This document shows positions 10,304 through 21,052 of a DNA stretch of 64,000 bases, one piece after another. The notes under the pieces are model-generated. The model searched no databases. It worked only from the letters and a program-made list of their open reading frames with translations, and was not told where the DNA came from. Source of the DNA: Pseudorasbora parva (taxonomy: Eukaryota > Chordata > Actinopteri > Cypriniformes > Gobionidae); contig NC_090185.1 in NCBI RefSeq assembly GCF_024679245.1, positions 1,743,964 to 1,807,963 of the forward strand. Direction: 5' to 3'. Positions within the stretch are counted from its first letter, which is position 1; every line of letters begins with the position of its first letter. Made by a program: the position numbers and the translations under genes.

Positions 10304-11233
10304 GGCCCGTATTTATCAAGCTTCTCAAAGTGCTATTTTAGCCTTAAGTGCTGAGAATTCATGACATTTACTCCTACTTTCAAACTTAAGTATAAAAGCA
10401 AGTTATCAAATTTCTTAAAGCTAAGAATCCCTCTTCCTCTCCCAGTTATTTAAGACAGCTGGAGAGGTCTCTCAGTGGTCAGGAGTGTCCAGTAGGGGCA
10501 GTGATGGCGCTGAGGAGACAGAGACGTGCGCAAATCTTTCAATAGAGGGAGAATGTGTTCGAAATGTTTGACGACAAATAGTACATCAAACAGTATCATT
10601 TAGACAGAGCAGACATCATCTTTTTCAGCGCTGGTTAATGTTGGGTTTTATAAAAAAATCAAATCAAATCAAAAACACTGTTTGAGTAATTCAGCAAGCA
10701 GTAGCGATCGTTTCTCTCTCCTGCCATGTCGGTTTTCTTTTGGAATCCATGGTGGCTGATTATATATTAAAAAAAATCTAGGCTATATATAGGCAGGTCA
10801 TTTAACAGCACACCAGTTAAAAAAAAAAATTACATGGATGAAAACATGTTTATCTTTCATTTAAAATGTGTATATTATAATGTATTCTCTTGAAAACTCT
10901 TTATTGTCAAATGTGTATTGAATGTAAACTCCTCTTAGGAATTTCACCATTCAATGTGAATTTATCTTTATATTCTTAAATAAGGACATCTATTCAGTGA
11001 TTGGTTCATGCCTATGACATCATCCAAAATTCCATTTGTGGCACAGCAAAGTGTCGTAAATCCACTCTAAGACTAGCACTTCAGATCTAGTCCCACACTT
11101 CACTTAAAGTATGATTGGGATGCTTGATAACTAACTTTTAAGCGCAGCTTTGAGCTAAGATTTTTTTTACTCTTGAGTCAATTCTTAGCAGTGTTCTTGT
11201 GAGTAATTCTAAGATGTTTGATAAATACGGGCC
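10304..11233 (+). mobile_element. PIF/Harbinger-like element with CAG target duplication
   Basis: The ends GGCCCGTATTTATCAA and TTGATAAATACGGGCC are inverted repeats, each flanked by CAG (10301-10303, 11234-11236). A 3-bp CWG duplication is known for some Harbinger groups. It contains a transposase N-terminal remnant and sits inside the hAT-like element. Confidence 0.7.
10504..10625 (+). pseudogene. Harbinger transposase N-terminal remnant
   Basis: From ATG 10504 the frame reads Met-Ala-Leu-Arg-Arg-Gln-Arg-Arg-Ala, a stop, then Arg-Glu-Asn-Val-Phe-Glu-Met-Phe-Asp-Asp-Lys, a second stop, then Tyr-Ile-Lys-Gln-Tyr-His-Leu-Asp-Arg-Ala-Asp-Ile-Ile-Phe. This is the usual order at the start of HARBI1-like nucleases, before the DDE core. 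The core is absent. Confidence 0.55.
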
Positions 11234-11749
11234 CAGCTCACCAGTACTCCTTGAAGAGTTATTGGGTTCTTGAGTAATTAGTGATGCATTTTATGACTTT
11301 ATTCAGAGTAACAAAGGACACTTTAAGAAACACTAGTGATCTGACGATGTTTTCCTTTTTGAAATAATGCTCCAGATCACTAGACGTTCCTGAATAATGA
11401 CTAGATAACACTTAAGTAATTAGTGATGCATTTTATGACCACACTGAGAGTAAAAAAGACAATTTCTCACATCTCAGACATGTTAATGTTGTGATTAGTA
11501 ATTAATTAGGAATTCTTTATCATTTTTCCTTGTTACCTATTAGTTGTTAGTGACGCCAGTCTCATTCAGTAACTATTGATTACCTAATAAGGAACTATCT
11601 TAGTCCTGAATTCGATGTTACTGATTAGTTCAGTTTGTTTCTAGTCGTAGCTGAAGTGTTAATGTAGTGCTACGCATTAGTCCTGCATTACTTCCTGCAG
11701 AGTTATCTATTAATAACGGACCATTATTATAAAGTGTTACCGCAAATTT

Positions 11750-13180
11750 AAACAGCCTGAGTCCTAACCATAGACTGTAGAAAAACCAGGCACGATGTCC
11801 AATGTGACAAGGTTTCAGATCAATCAATCAATCAAAAATCACAGCCAATCAGAAGAGCGTGTGGGCGGGCTCTCTCTACAAGCTCTATAAACTAAATGAA
11901 TACGTACAATATCGAATTCCTAAATCTTACACCATTTTAGCATGATTAAAAATACATACTGCGCTACTTTATCATAGAATACTCTTGTTTGTTCACCTTG
12001 AGTTGACAGTTGGGACATTTGTTTTGTTTAATTTATTTTCAAGATCTGAGGTGAATTATCCATTGTTGTTTTCAGTAAGACTATGTCTATAAAAGGTCAC
12101 AAAAAATGATATTCAAACTAACTTAAAATTCTTTTTACATTAAAAATAGCACATCATCTGCACTTGTTATACTTTGTATGTTGTTCCAGCCACAAAGCCG
12201 CAAAAATAAAACGTGTTTATAAAATAGAATTTAGAAAATAGAAAAATAGAAAATAGATAATTTTTCTCACGTGGTTAGGACACACTGAATTATAGGGCTG
12301 TTTCAGTATTTGCATTGATTTTGTGCAGTCTCTTAAGTTCTGTTAGTGGATTGTCCACATTTTGTTTAGATATAATGTGATTACTTGGGAATGTTGTATG
12401 GCCAAAAGGACTCATGCCATACCCTAGCTCTTTGTGAACCGCCACTGCTCTCATCATTAGTTAATTTGTGTCAGCTGTGATCTGTTTATTATCCTCATTT
12501 GTATTTGCTATTTAAGTCCTAGGAATTAAGGGAATTAATACATTATGATACATTTAACTAATGACAGTTTAATGATTACTTAATCTATTAATCATGATGA
12601 ATCTTCATTAGTTGTGGCTGCAGTAATCATTAATAAATTCTTTAGTTCTTCATGAGTCACACATTAACTGTGATTTTATCTGTGCATTAGTTTAGCATGA
12701 GTTAATGCATATTAGCGCACCCTTATTGTAAAGTGTAACCGTTCCACCTGTCCTTGTCTGTTCTCTGTTGTGTTAGATTGTGCTATTGCCTGTCTGCCTG
12801 CTTTGAAATCAATTGTTATTAAACGACGTTTGGAATTTATTCTGTCTTTGTCTTACTGCCTACACACCCGTGACACCTAAAGAGTTCAGTTTCAACCCAC
12901 TTCACCACACCTGTAATATTCAAGTAATCCCTGAAGACCTTGATTAGCTGGTTTACGCATGCTTGATTAGAGTTGGGGAGTTTGACACCCATGATCTATA
13001 GCCTACATTAAAAAATATATAAATAGGCTACTACCTCAAATCAACCAACAATAAATGTCCACACATTTAGCAGAAAAACTTCTTTGGAGCAGTGGGTTGC
13101 TCATAATAATTTGTCTAAGTGAATCAGTAAAAGAAAAAGAATATTGTAAAGTGGTCATCCTAGACAACAGATTTGATTTA
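11750..13180. other. Stretch without a gene; MITE end at 12530-12745
   Basis: AT-rich DNA. The segment ending GCACCCTTATTGTAAAGTGT near 12740 looks like one end of a common fish hAT-type MITE (compare the end at 11721-11741); its other end is not recognised. No exon was supported. Confidence 0.35.
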
Positions 13181-13330
13181 TGTATTGTATTGATCATGTA
13201 TTGAAAAGTTTATGTAAAAAATTATAGGCTAGTATCATTCAAACCTTTGCCTGCTTTTGGCTAATAATTCATAAATAATTCATAAATCACTGAGGAAACT
13301 TTGCTGCAAATATTTGTGTTTGACTCTTAC

Positions 13331-13346
13331 CTGAACTCGATGCCAT
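13331..13346 (-). other. Orphan GIMAP-type first coding exon, block 2
   Basis: A minus-strand ATG (13346-13344) gives Met-Ala-Ser-Ser-Ser plus one G, then GTAAG (13330-13326). The related flank covers about 13230-13425 and includes a GCCACGCCT box at 13411-13419. A GAAAGAGAAA motif lies 30 bp upstream of the ATG. Codon differences from the other blocks are silent (GCA/GCT/GCG; TCG/TCT), which argues for former coding use. No GIMAP body lies to its left within the window. Confidence 0.55.
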
Positions 13347-13375
13347 TTCAACACCAACAGATTGAAATCAAAATT

Positions 13376-13385
13376 GAAAGAGAAA
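13376..13385 (-). promoter_or_regulatory. ISRE-type motif upstream of orphan exon block 2
   Basis: GAAAGAGAAA matches the GAAANNGAAA core bound by IRF/STAT complexes. It occupies the same place, 30 bp upstream of the ATG, as the motif at 13952. Function is inferred from the match only. Confidence 0.4.
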
Positions 13386-13906
13386 AGCTGAGAATCAAGA
13401 GCTCATCTTAGCCACGCCTGCAGAGATTAGAAAAAAGTGATTCTGTATTTATTTTAGTGAATTAGGTATAACTTTGCACCCTTTCATTTTTTAAACCAGA
13501 AATGGAAATACAGAAGATTATTTTCATTATTCTTATTTCTTTAAAAATCATAGAAATTGTATACAACTTGTTTTGTAATAGGCTTATATACAGTATAAAT
13601 GCAGTAGTGGCTCTTGACCATAAATATTCAGCAGAACAAAATTATTACACAAATAAATACATTAGTAATTTATAGCAAAATCTGAAAACAATATTAAAAT
13701 AAAAATGATTATATATTTGATGTGCAGTTAAAAAACGTACGTGTAAAAGTATGTGAGATGTCGCCTTTTAATCAGTTATTTGTTTCTTGACGGTCATCCC
13801 AATATAAAACAAATCTAAGAGAGCAGTGAAATAATAAACTAAATGAAGTAAACCATTGCCTATTGTTGGCTTATATTTCATAAATACTGCAAATATTTGT
13901 ACTTAC

Positions 13907-13922
13907 CTGAACTAGAAGCCAT
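13907..13922 (-). other. Orphan GIMAP-type first coding exon, block 3
   Basis: A minus-strand ATG (13922-13920) gives Met-Ala-Ser-Ser-Ser plus G, then GTAAG (13906-13902). It lies only 576 bp from block 2 with no GIMAP body between them, so the two are either duplicated dead exons or alternative first exons for one gene further left. The related flank includes the same GCCACGCCT box at 13987-13995. Confidence 0.55.
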
Positions 13923-13951
13923 TTCAACACCAACAGCTTGAAATGATAACT

Positions 13952-13961
13952 GAAAGAGAAA
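13952..13961 (-). promoter_or_regulatory. ISRE-type motif upstream of orphan exon block 3
   Basis: GAAAGAGAAA with spacing to the ATG identical to block 2. The matching place in block 4 (18459) reads GAAAGAAAAT, a weaker match, and block 1 has lost it. Confidence 0.4.
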
Positions 13962-14426
13962 TGCTGAAAGTCAAGAGTTGATCTGAGCCACGCCTGCAGA
14001 GTTGAAATATCAGGAGGCGTTTTGACTAGTGATTGATTTTTCACAACCGATACCGATACCCGATTATGAGAAAATGCTTAAATATCGGGAAAATATAGGG
14101 AAATCGATATATCGGTCGATCACCAGTTTTGACCATACCTGTCTCCCGTATTTCACACCCATCTCCCACCCCCCGCCCGTTTTGTTATCTCTCCCAGGAA
14201 TCACACGTAATTTGTATGGCCCAAACCTTGTTATATGATTAATCACATCAATATATTATTCCAAGGCTGTTCAGTTGCCAGATCTTACATATTTTTTTAT
14301 TTTTATTTAAGCTTCTGCAGATACAGGCATTAACAGTTCATGTTCTGAGAGCCTATCGTGATCTGCAGCTGCTCAGGACTAGATATATAGGATAAGTGAT
14401 CTTAAGCATCAGGAGATTACAGTTTT

Positions 14427-16097
14427 TTAGCTGAGTAGGTGTTTGTTTAGTCTCTTCTTGAAGGCCTGAACATTCTTTGAGGTGATTTCACCTACCACAG
14501 CACAGCGGAGGCAGTTCCAAGTTGTTACAGCTGAATGAAGAAAACTTCTCCCCAAGCATTTTGTGTTGGACTTGGGGAGTTTTAGAGCGTGACTGGGTCG
14601 TGCTCTCCGAGTGGTTCGGCAAAGGAGATCAGGTTGAGGTAGCAGAGCTTTGAGATCCTCTGGACAGTTTTCAGTGTGCATTTTAAAAAGCACAGTTGTT
14701 GCTGCACCAGTTATACGTTGGCTGAGCTGGCTGATTGCATATTTCCTTTGGGCAGTGGCCTCATCCTCCCCAATGATTTTCAGGCCTTTTTCTAGATGTT
14801 GTCAAGCTGCCTAAGGGTGGTCTGTGATGCGTTCATCCAGGCAAGGCATGAGTACTCCATGGTACTCCTGACTTGTGCCTTATAGACATTGGCCCTACCT
14901 TTAACATCAAGCTTGTTGGCCATCCTACGCAGAGCTCCAAGACGCTGTCCAGCATGCTTGCAGATGTTTGACAGATGATTAGTCCATAGCAACTTCTTAT
15001 CGATACATAGTCCCAGAATATTCAACTGTTCAATTCTGGTTGCCCCCCAAAAAAGGTCTGGGCAGGATGGAAGTCTTTTTCTCGACAGAACCATAGCCTT
15101 GCATTTGCTAGGCTTGAACGTGACCTTCCAAGTATCAGCCCACCTGCGAATATTCTCCAGGTCTTTATTTAGGGATGCTGCCACATTGGGACCATTAAGT
15201 TACGTTACTGGAGTGTAAATTGTGTAATCATCCGCATATAGAAAAACGCTATTATCGCACTGTTCTACTACATCGTCTATGAAGATGGAGAATAATAGCG
15301 TGCCGAGAATGGATCCCTGGGGGACCGAGGCGTTGATTGGTTGAGGTGATGAGGACTGACCAGAGAGCACGACCTAGATGGATCTTCCTTCCAGGTAGTT
15401 CTGTAGCCAAGAATGTAATGGCCCAGTTATGCCTTTAGCAGAAAGCTTATCCAGAAGCCTGTTATATCAAAGCTGGTCGAACGCTCCTTTAATGTCTAGT
15501 GCAACAATGTACACCTCAAGATGTTGTTCCACGTCTGCGACAAAACTGTAAAGAGATCTGTTGTGCTATGGTTCAGTTTAAATCCACACTGTTTATTAGA
15601 AATTAGTTTATGGCGGAAGAGGTAGCCCTGGAGCTGTCTATGAACTGAGGATTCCATCACTTTGCTAAGGACTCAAAGGAGGGATATGGGACGATAATTT
15701 GTTGGGTCTGATTTTGAGTCTCTTTTATGTATTGGTATCACTCGTGCGTTTTTCCATTGTTCGGAGAACACGCCATGTGAGAAGAGAAGTTAAAAGAGAC
15801 AACTAAGGGGGCTGGCCAATTCTGCTGCACATTCTCTAAGGACTTTTGTTGGTATTTCGTCAGGTCCCATTGCCTTTGCTGGATCAAGGTTGCGAAGAAT
15901 GTTTCTAATGTCTTTGGGTTTGAAATGCACATAGGGAAAAGAGGATGTTGGTTGCTGGCACTGAGGAAACGATTGTTCAGATGCATCGCGCAAAGTACAC
16001 TTCTCTGCAAAGGTTTGGCAGAAGATGTTAGCCTTTGCACTGGCACTGATGTGTGTGGTACCCCAGTGTTCAATGACAGGGATGTCTGTGAAACCAC
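14427..16097 (-). pseudogene. LINE reverse transcriptase, broken into several frames
   Basis: The N-terminal part at 16097-15738 has a 'LDPAKAMGPDEIPTKVLREC' motif in the frame at 15993-15790, typical of RT domain 0. The middle part (15700-15190) is readable only across frames; the minus-strand text around 15290 gives Gln-Gly-Ser-Ile-Leu-Gly, the RT motif before the active site. The part at 15184-14792 gives 'RRWADTWKVTFKPSKCKAM' and 'LGLCIDKKLLWTNHL', the thumb region. The segment at 14693-14427 is the C-terminal tail common to this LINE group. Inactive. Confidence 0.65.
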
Positions 16098-16118
16098 TTC
16101 TGCCTGAAAGTGAATTTA

Positions 16119-16478
16119 CTATGCCCCACCATTTTTTGAGCTTAGTGAGTTATCTGCAAGATCATTCCTCAATTCGGTGTAATACTCCCTTTTTGCTCTC
16201 TTTTCAGCTTGATTGAAAGCTGCTCTTGCCTTGAGGAACATCCGTTTCATAGCCGGGTCATCAGAGGTCCGTATGTTGTGATAAAGCTTTCTTTTTCTCA
16301 TGGCTAATCTTCTGCACTCTGCGTTAAACCAGGCTTTATCCCCGGGCTTTTTAGTGATGGTCTTGTTGGGAATATATAATGCCATGGCATCTCGCAGTAT
16401 GGAGGTACTGCAGATGATTTCAGGATCTTCATCCTTGAGAATGCTGGGCCAGTTAATATTAGTAAGGTAACCTCTCAT
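16119..16478 (-). pseudogene. LINE linker between endonuclease and reverse transcriptase
   Basis: Includes Lys-Lys-Pro-Gly-Asp-Lys-Ala-Trp-Phe-Asn-Ala-Glu-Cys and a Lys/Arg-rich helix (Ala-Glu-Lys-Arg-Ala-Lys-Arg-Glu-Tyr-Tyr), the usual 'WFN/D-x-E-C' linker of APE-type LINE polyproteins. Confidence 0.6.
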
Positions 16479-16706
16479 TTCCCAGAAGTGAGTCTTGTCA
16501 TATCTCCATACTGTTCTCTTTAATGGCTTATCTCTGAAGACAGGGATTTGTAGCTGTATTTAAACTGGCTTGTGGTCAGAGGATCCCATTTGTGCTAAGG
16601 TGGTAGTGTTTGCTAGTGTGTCTGAGAGAACTAGATCTAGAATATTATCTCCTCTAGTTGGTTCCCTGACAAATGAGCATTACAGACTGTGCTCTATATT
16701 TGTCCA

Positions 16707-17054
16707 TCACTGAGAATGTGAACTTGTCAAGGTAGTCCAAGATTTCACAGGAGGCACTTGGGGGGCGGTTTTCAGAGCAACAGTGAACCACATGAGTTCA
16801 AAGTCATCAAGATCTCTAGATGGATTATGATAAATGGATAGTCCTTCTATACAGTATACTGCTATACCACCACCGTTTTTTCCAGTGCGGTATCTGCGAC
16901 AGTTGAGCGAGTAGCCAAGTATCTGGATTAAATCAGCACCGTCTGGAATGGTGGAGTCAAGGAAGATTTCAACTATGATGACTATGGAGGGTTTCTTCAC
17001 TGAGCAACAGTTGGCAAGATCCCCAATATTGGACCGTAGTCCTCTGATGTTCAC
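16707..17054 (-). pseudogene. LINE endonuclease fragment
   Basis: The frame reads Asn-Ile-Arg-Gly-Leu-Arg-Ser-Asn, then Pro-Ser-Ile-Val-Ile-Ile-Val-Glu and Thr-Gly-Lys-Asn-Gly-Gly-Gly-Ile-Ala-Val-Tyr. These are the N-terminal half motifs of the APE-like endonuclease that nicks target DNA for LINE insertion. The His-Asp catalytic end is not in this frame. Confidence 0.65.
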
Positions 17055-17299
17055 TTCACTGATAGTCAGTTCGGATTTGCTAATTCGTAGTCGTGGTCCG
17101 TGCAGTGGTCGGCATTGGGTAATCCGATTGTTTCAAGGCTTTCTTTCTAGTTTTGTCACAGAGGTTTTGTTGGCACAGGGGGACCTAACCCCTGTGCCCA
17201 TTGGTAAGCACCTGAGCAGTTCGGCAGGAATCAGTGCATACATGGCCTGATCCGAAAGCATGATGCCTAAGCAAAGGGATGGATCGGGCCTCAAGAGGA

Positions 17300-17785
17300 G
17301 CCACTTGGCCAGGGACGGGGTGATCGCATTATTAGTGATCCCTACTACCCCAGAAAACGCCTACTCAAACAATCGACACATCCATAGACTGATTTTAACC
17401 CATTTGTGACCTGGCAACCTACACCTCAACTGAGCTGTTGATCTCTGCGCAGGTAAGTTGACTTAGGTGGTAAATATTTAACGCAGAATCCTTTGGCTAG
17501 TGTTACATTATATGATCACGCTCCTATTCATGCAAATGCTTTAAAACCATTCAAAAGTGACAAGGCAAAGAGAATGCACAGTCTGTGACACACAACGCAC
17601 AGAAAGATGAGCTCTCTCTCTCACACGCTTTAACTAACAGTAACACACAATTATGCCAAAATGCCAGTTTTGTTGAGTATCCTCATAAGAACAGTCTTAA
17701 ATTAGTTAAGTGATGTAAAAAAAATTAATATAAAGAGTTGTGATGAAATGAGAGGCATGTGAGATCCGCTTCATGGGCGACAGTG
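17300..17785. other. Stretch without a recognisable gene
   Basis: The region between the LINE 5' side and the possible solo LTR. Nothing in it could be identified. Confidence 0.3.
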
Positions 17786-18092
17786 TGTAACGTGTAGAAA
17801 TATAGTGTGGCCCCTTTAAGAGCTGCGCGCGCTCCCTGCTAAAGAGGTCTGCAGTTTGTGTATGTGCGCACTGAGTCTTGAGCTCCCATGTGTGGGGATT
17901 TCTGTTTTCTGTTGCTAACAGTCAGTTATTTTGTTTTATTAAGTAATGCTGTGGATGGAAATGGAGTTTGTGATGAGAGTTCAGCGGGGAATAAAGTGCG
18001 AACTGTTTGATGTTAATCGCCTCCGTGTTTGCATCAACTCCAGTTACATTAAGGGAGCTATCCACATTTTTCACCCGGACACAAGCGTTACA
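17786..18092. mobile_element. Possible solo LTR, about 307 bp
   Basis: It starts TGTAACG and ends CGTTACA, a 7-bp inverted repeat of TG...CA form. It contains an AATAAA signal at 17991-17996 in the right half. The immediate 5-bp flanks (CAGTG, AGCGG) do not match, so the call rests on the termini and polyadenylation signal only. Confidence 0.4.
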
Positions 18093-18458
18093 AGCGGAAG
18101 ATCTTAAAGTGACAGTAGCCAATTATGATGACATTAATTTAAAGAACAAAAGTAATTACTCACTGCTCTTGACTAGAAAAACCTGACACCTGAGGTAATT
18201 ATATCACGTGTTTGTGTTTTCTCAATGAGGACATGGTTAAACCCATGAGGACATTTTTGTGTAGTTGATCATGTTGAAGTTGGTCTACCGGCTCATCTAG
18301 ACTTTTATAAGTTCAATGCTACTTTTAAACATAAACGTAAGAGCGCAGTGAAATGTAATTTAATAGACTTAAGGTAAACTATTGCCTACTTTGGCTAATA
18401 TTTCATAAATCATTGAGGGAAAATTGTTCCATATTTTTGTATGTAATTTAATTCTTAC

Positions 18459-18474
18459 CTGAGCTTGACACCAT
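18459..18474 (-). other. Orphan GIMAP-type first coding exon, block 4
   Basis: A minus-strand ATG (18474-18472) gives Met-Val-Ser-Ser-Ser plus G, then GTAAG (18458-18454). The Ala-to-Val change is the only amino-acid difference among the four blocks. The flank at 18290-18500 matches blocks 2 and 3, including the upstream GAAAG stretch. Confidence 0.5.
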
Positions 18475-18539
18475 TGCAACACCAACACCTTCAAATCAAA
18501 ATTGAAAGAAAATCATAAATGCATATAATTAAACAGTCA

Positions 18540-19304
18540 ACATATGGCTTTAGTCCAGGGTAAAGCTAGGAAAACTGCATCTTACCTCAACAGGGCGACA
18601 TAAAGAATGGCACTCGTCTCTTCATGGAGGTGGAAAAACAAGTTCTTCATGAAGTTCTTCAGGATTATCTTGTATAAAGATTTAATGCAAAAGAAAAGGC
18701 ACAAGAGTCGGCAGTATACCACAAACACAACATTTGTTAATTTAATTTCAAATCCAAATGTTGTTACTGAAAATGGATTGTCGGTTATAGATTTATTTAT
18801 TACGTTGCTCAAGCAAGTGGCAACACATTTAAAAAAAAAAGACTTTTCTTATGTTAAAATCACAAACATTTTAAATAAAAACTTAAACAGCCGACTCTTC
18901 TGCCAAAAAGTGGTTTTAGATGTACTTTTTGAAGAGGTGTACTGTCCTTGTGTAATTCAGCCTGGGGCTCTAAGTACACATGTGAACGTTATCTTTACAG
19001 AATAACCTTTAATAGAGCACTGACACAGGTTTGGGTTTGTATGTAACTGTCTCTTTAAGAGTGTAAAACTCTTTTATAACGTCTGTATGCAAATATGGTT
19101 GAGTGAAGCCTTTCTTATCTGATTGGCTGTAAAAGTAATGGTCCCGCCTCCCGTACTGGATGATTCTTATTGGATAGTTAATTGTCAATTTCGGGTAAAA
19201 CAGGTAGCAGCAGTTAACGGTTACACAAGTTTTCCTCAGTGAAAAAACTTTAGTATTTTCTTATTTTGTAAATGTTCAGTTTCGACAAGAAATTCAGTTT
19301 GTGA
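18540..19304. other. Stretch without a recognisable gene
   Basis: A 132-codon open frame (18607-19005) is Lys/Phe/Asn-rich, AT-driven, and shows no domain, so it is not called as a gene. Confidence 0.35.
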
Positions 19305-19490
19305 GTGTTTTTAATGTGTTTTTTATTTTATTTTATTTTATTTTTTACTATGTTTGGTTATTTATTCTGAGTTAGTTTGAGTGTGTGTGGCATTCGATGA
19401 GTCATTCAATAGTGTCTGTTTACATTTGAACGCAAAGTTCGTTAATTCCGTTTAACAGCCATCATCATGAACTTGGCAGGACAGTGATTG
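19305..19490 (+). repeat. Dispersed repeat, paralogue of 29889-30044
   Basis: From the TTTTATTTTATTT tract through GGTTATTTATTCTGAGTTAG to CATCATGAACTTGGCA this matches 29905-30044 and its continuation at 31317. It shows the uninterrupted form of the site that is split by the element at 30045-31316. Confidence 0.75.
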
Positions 19491-19509
19491 GATGAGATTA
19501 TTCTGAGAT

Positions 19510-20259
19510 AGTAGTGGGAAGTTCGGATCATTTTACTGACTCGGATCTTTGAGTCTCGTTCAGCAAAATGAACAAATCTTTTTTCGAGTCATTTCGAGTC
19601 ATTTCGTTCATTTCACCAAAATGACATGTTAAATAGCCCAACACATCTAGTACTTATGAAAATGTTAAAACTACATAAAAATAAACTATAGGGTACTGCA
19701 ACCAAAGCCAAATGATAAGAAACAGAAATGTTTAATTAATTGACTAGTTTTTGGGTCAGGCTATTGCAGTCTCTCTGTTAGTTCACCTCACCTCCTGATC
19801 CAAAACATTCTTTCTCTTGCAACTTCATATTTATCACGTTTGTTCTCCGCCTCTCGTGTCTTCGAGCTCCTCGAGACGTTAGCTGTCGACTCGTCTGTGT
19901 CTGACTCTGATCAGATCTGGGGGCTGGGCCGCCCGAACCGTGCGTGACACAGGTCCGGAAACAAAAATGATTAGTTCTTACGAGTCTTTCGGGTTTGAGT
20001 CTTTCGTTCTTCCTGTTACTCCCATAGAGTCTATGCTGTCAATAACGGAAACAGAAAAGATTAGTTCTTTTGATCGAGTCTCGGGTTTGAGTCGTTCTTT
20101 CTTTTGTCACGTGACTTGTCACTGTATAGAACACTAGTTCACAACCTTTTTAGTAAAAAGCACGTAGTTTTTTTAAATATTATTCTCAGCTAATATCAGA
20201 CTATTCAAGTCTAACATCACAAATTCAATTAGACTAATTTTGAATCAACTGTGTGCGTG

Positions 20260-20334
<75 letters not shown>

Positions 20335-20475
20335 CATGGGACTGACAGCAAGAACGAAATACTCAAACTCAAGACTCAAAAGAACTAATCATTCGGAGAT
20401 TCAGAGCTGATTCAGAGGCCATATGTTGCGTAATGCGCATGCGCGGTCAACACAAAATGAACGAATCACTAGGCG
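19510..20475. mobile_element. Possible non-autonomous DNA element rich in GAACGAATC-type words
   Basis: Repeated words such as ACTCGGATCTTTGAGTC, GAGTCATTTCGTTCATTT and, in opposite orientation, ACTCAAGACTCAAAAGAAC suggest arms of a long inverted repeat typical of fish MITEs. The ends are not sharp by eye. It contains the CA microsatellite. Confidence 0.35.
20259..20333. repeat. (TA)n(CA)n microsatellite
   Basis: A run of TA followed by more than 25 CA units. Confidence 0.9.
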
Positions 20476-21052
20476 TTTCTCAATGTCAAGGAAGGATCCT
20501 CGGAAGCCAGAATTCTAAGGATGCCACGTCATCGACATCCGACGAAGGACTGTTCCAATGTCGAGGATCCTCGGAATTTCAACCAAGGACTGAGTCCTTC
20601 GTTTGAAAAATATGTCATATACAGGAAAGGATGCATATGAGTAGCCTTCGCACACTTCGCGTTCTCAAATCACCCACAATCCTATGCGCGCAGCTTCGCT
20701 ATCTTCAGACGTTCGCAGAGAAGGAGCGTGAACGGGGCACATATGCTTGTATCGGAGTTTGTAGATGGGAAGGAAGGAGGCGGGAACCGGCGAACGTTCA
20801 AGAACTTTATTATAAATAATAAACAAAACGAAAGTAACACGGGGAAAACCCTCACGGGCGACTGCCCGTGTAGTCATATGGTTATATAAAGTCATCTATA
20901 TATATATATATTTAAATGGTTATATAAATTCAAATAGTTTTATATATGTATTGTTATTAATATTGGTTATCATTTATTAAGTATACTGATAACTATATCA
21001 CTTATATCTGCATATACTGGCGGGTGATGCTAGGGGGCAGTGGTGAGACCGC
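20476..21052. other. Stretch without a recognisable gene
   Basis: The segment 20470-20640 with repeated GGATCCTCGG words in both orientations looks like a MITE fragment. The remainder to 21050 is AT-rich with a short TA tract near 20896. Confidence 0.35.

Larger units (their letters stand above)
8621..11741. mobile_element. Non-autonomous hAT-like element with 8-bp target duplication
   Basis: The ends are exact inverted repeats over GGTAACACTTTATAATAATGG and stay similar for over 100 bp. GCAAATTT flanks both sides (8613-8620 and 11742-11749), an 8-bp duplication as made by hAT transposases. The 3.1-kb length comes from two later insertions, at 8929-10206 and 10304-11233; the element itself is about 0.9 kb and non-coding. 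Confidence 0.8.
14400..17250 (-). mobile_element. Decayed APE-type LINE (Jockey/I-like non-LTR retrotransposon)
   Basis: On the minus strand the pieces occur in the order endonuclease, linker, reverse transcriptase, C-terminal segment, spread over several frames with stops between. The layout and motifs fit an APE-endonuclease LINE distinct from the L2 copies at 33 and 50 kb. The exact clade cannot be fixed by eye. The 5' limit is uncertain and may reach about 17450. Confidence 0.75.

Noticed and set aside
18607..19005. 132-codon plus-strand frame
   Set aside because: AT-rich composition, no domain, no splice context and no related copy.
20259..20333. Possible CRISPR-like or satellite array
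   Set aside because: It is a plain TA/CA microsatellite. No spaced direct repeats of CRISPR type occur anywhere in the window.
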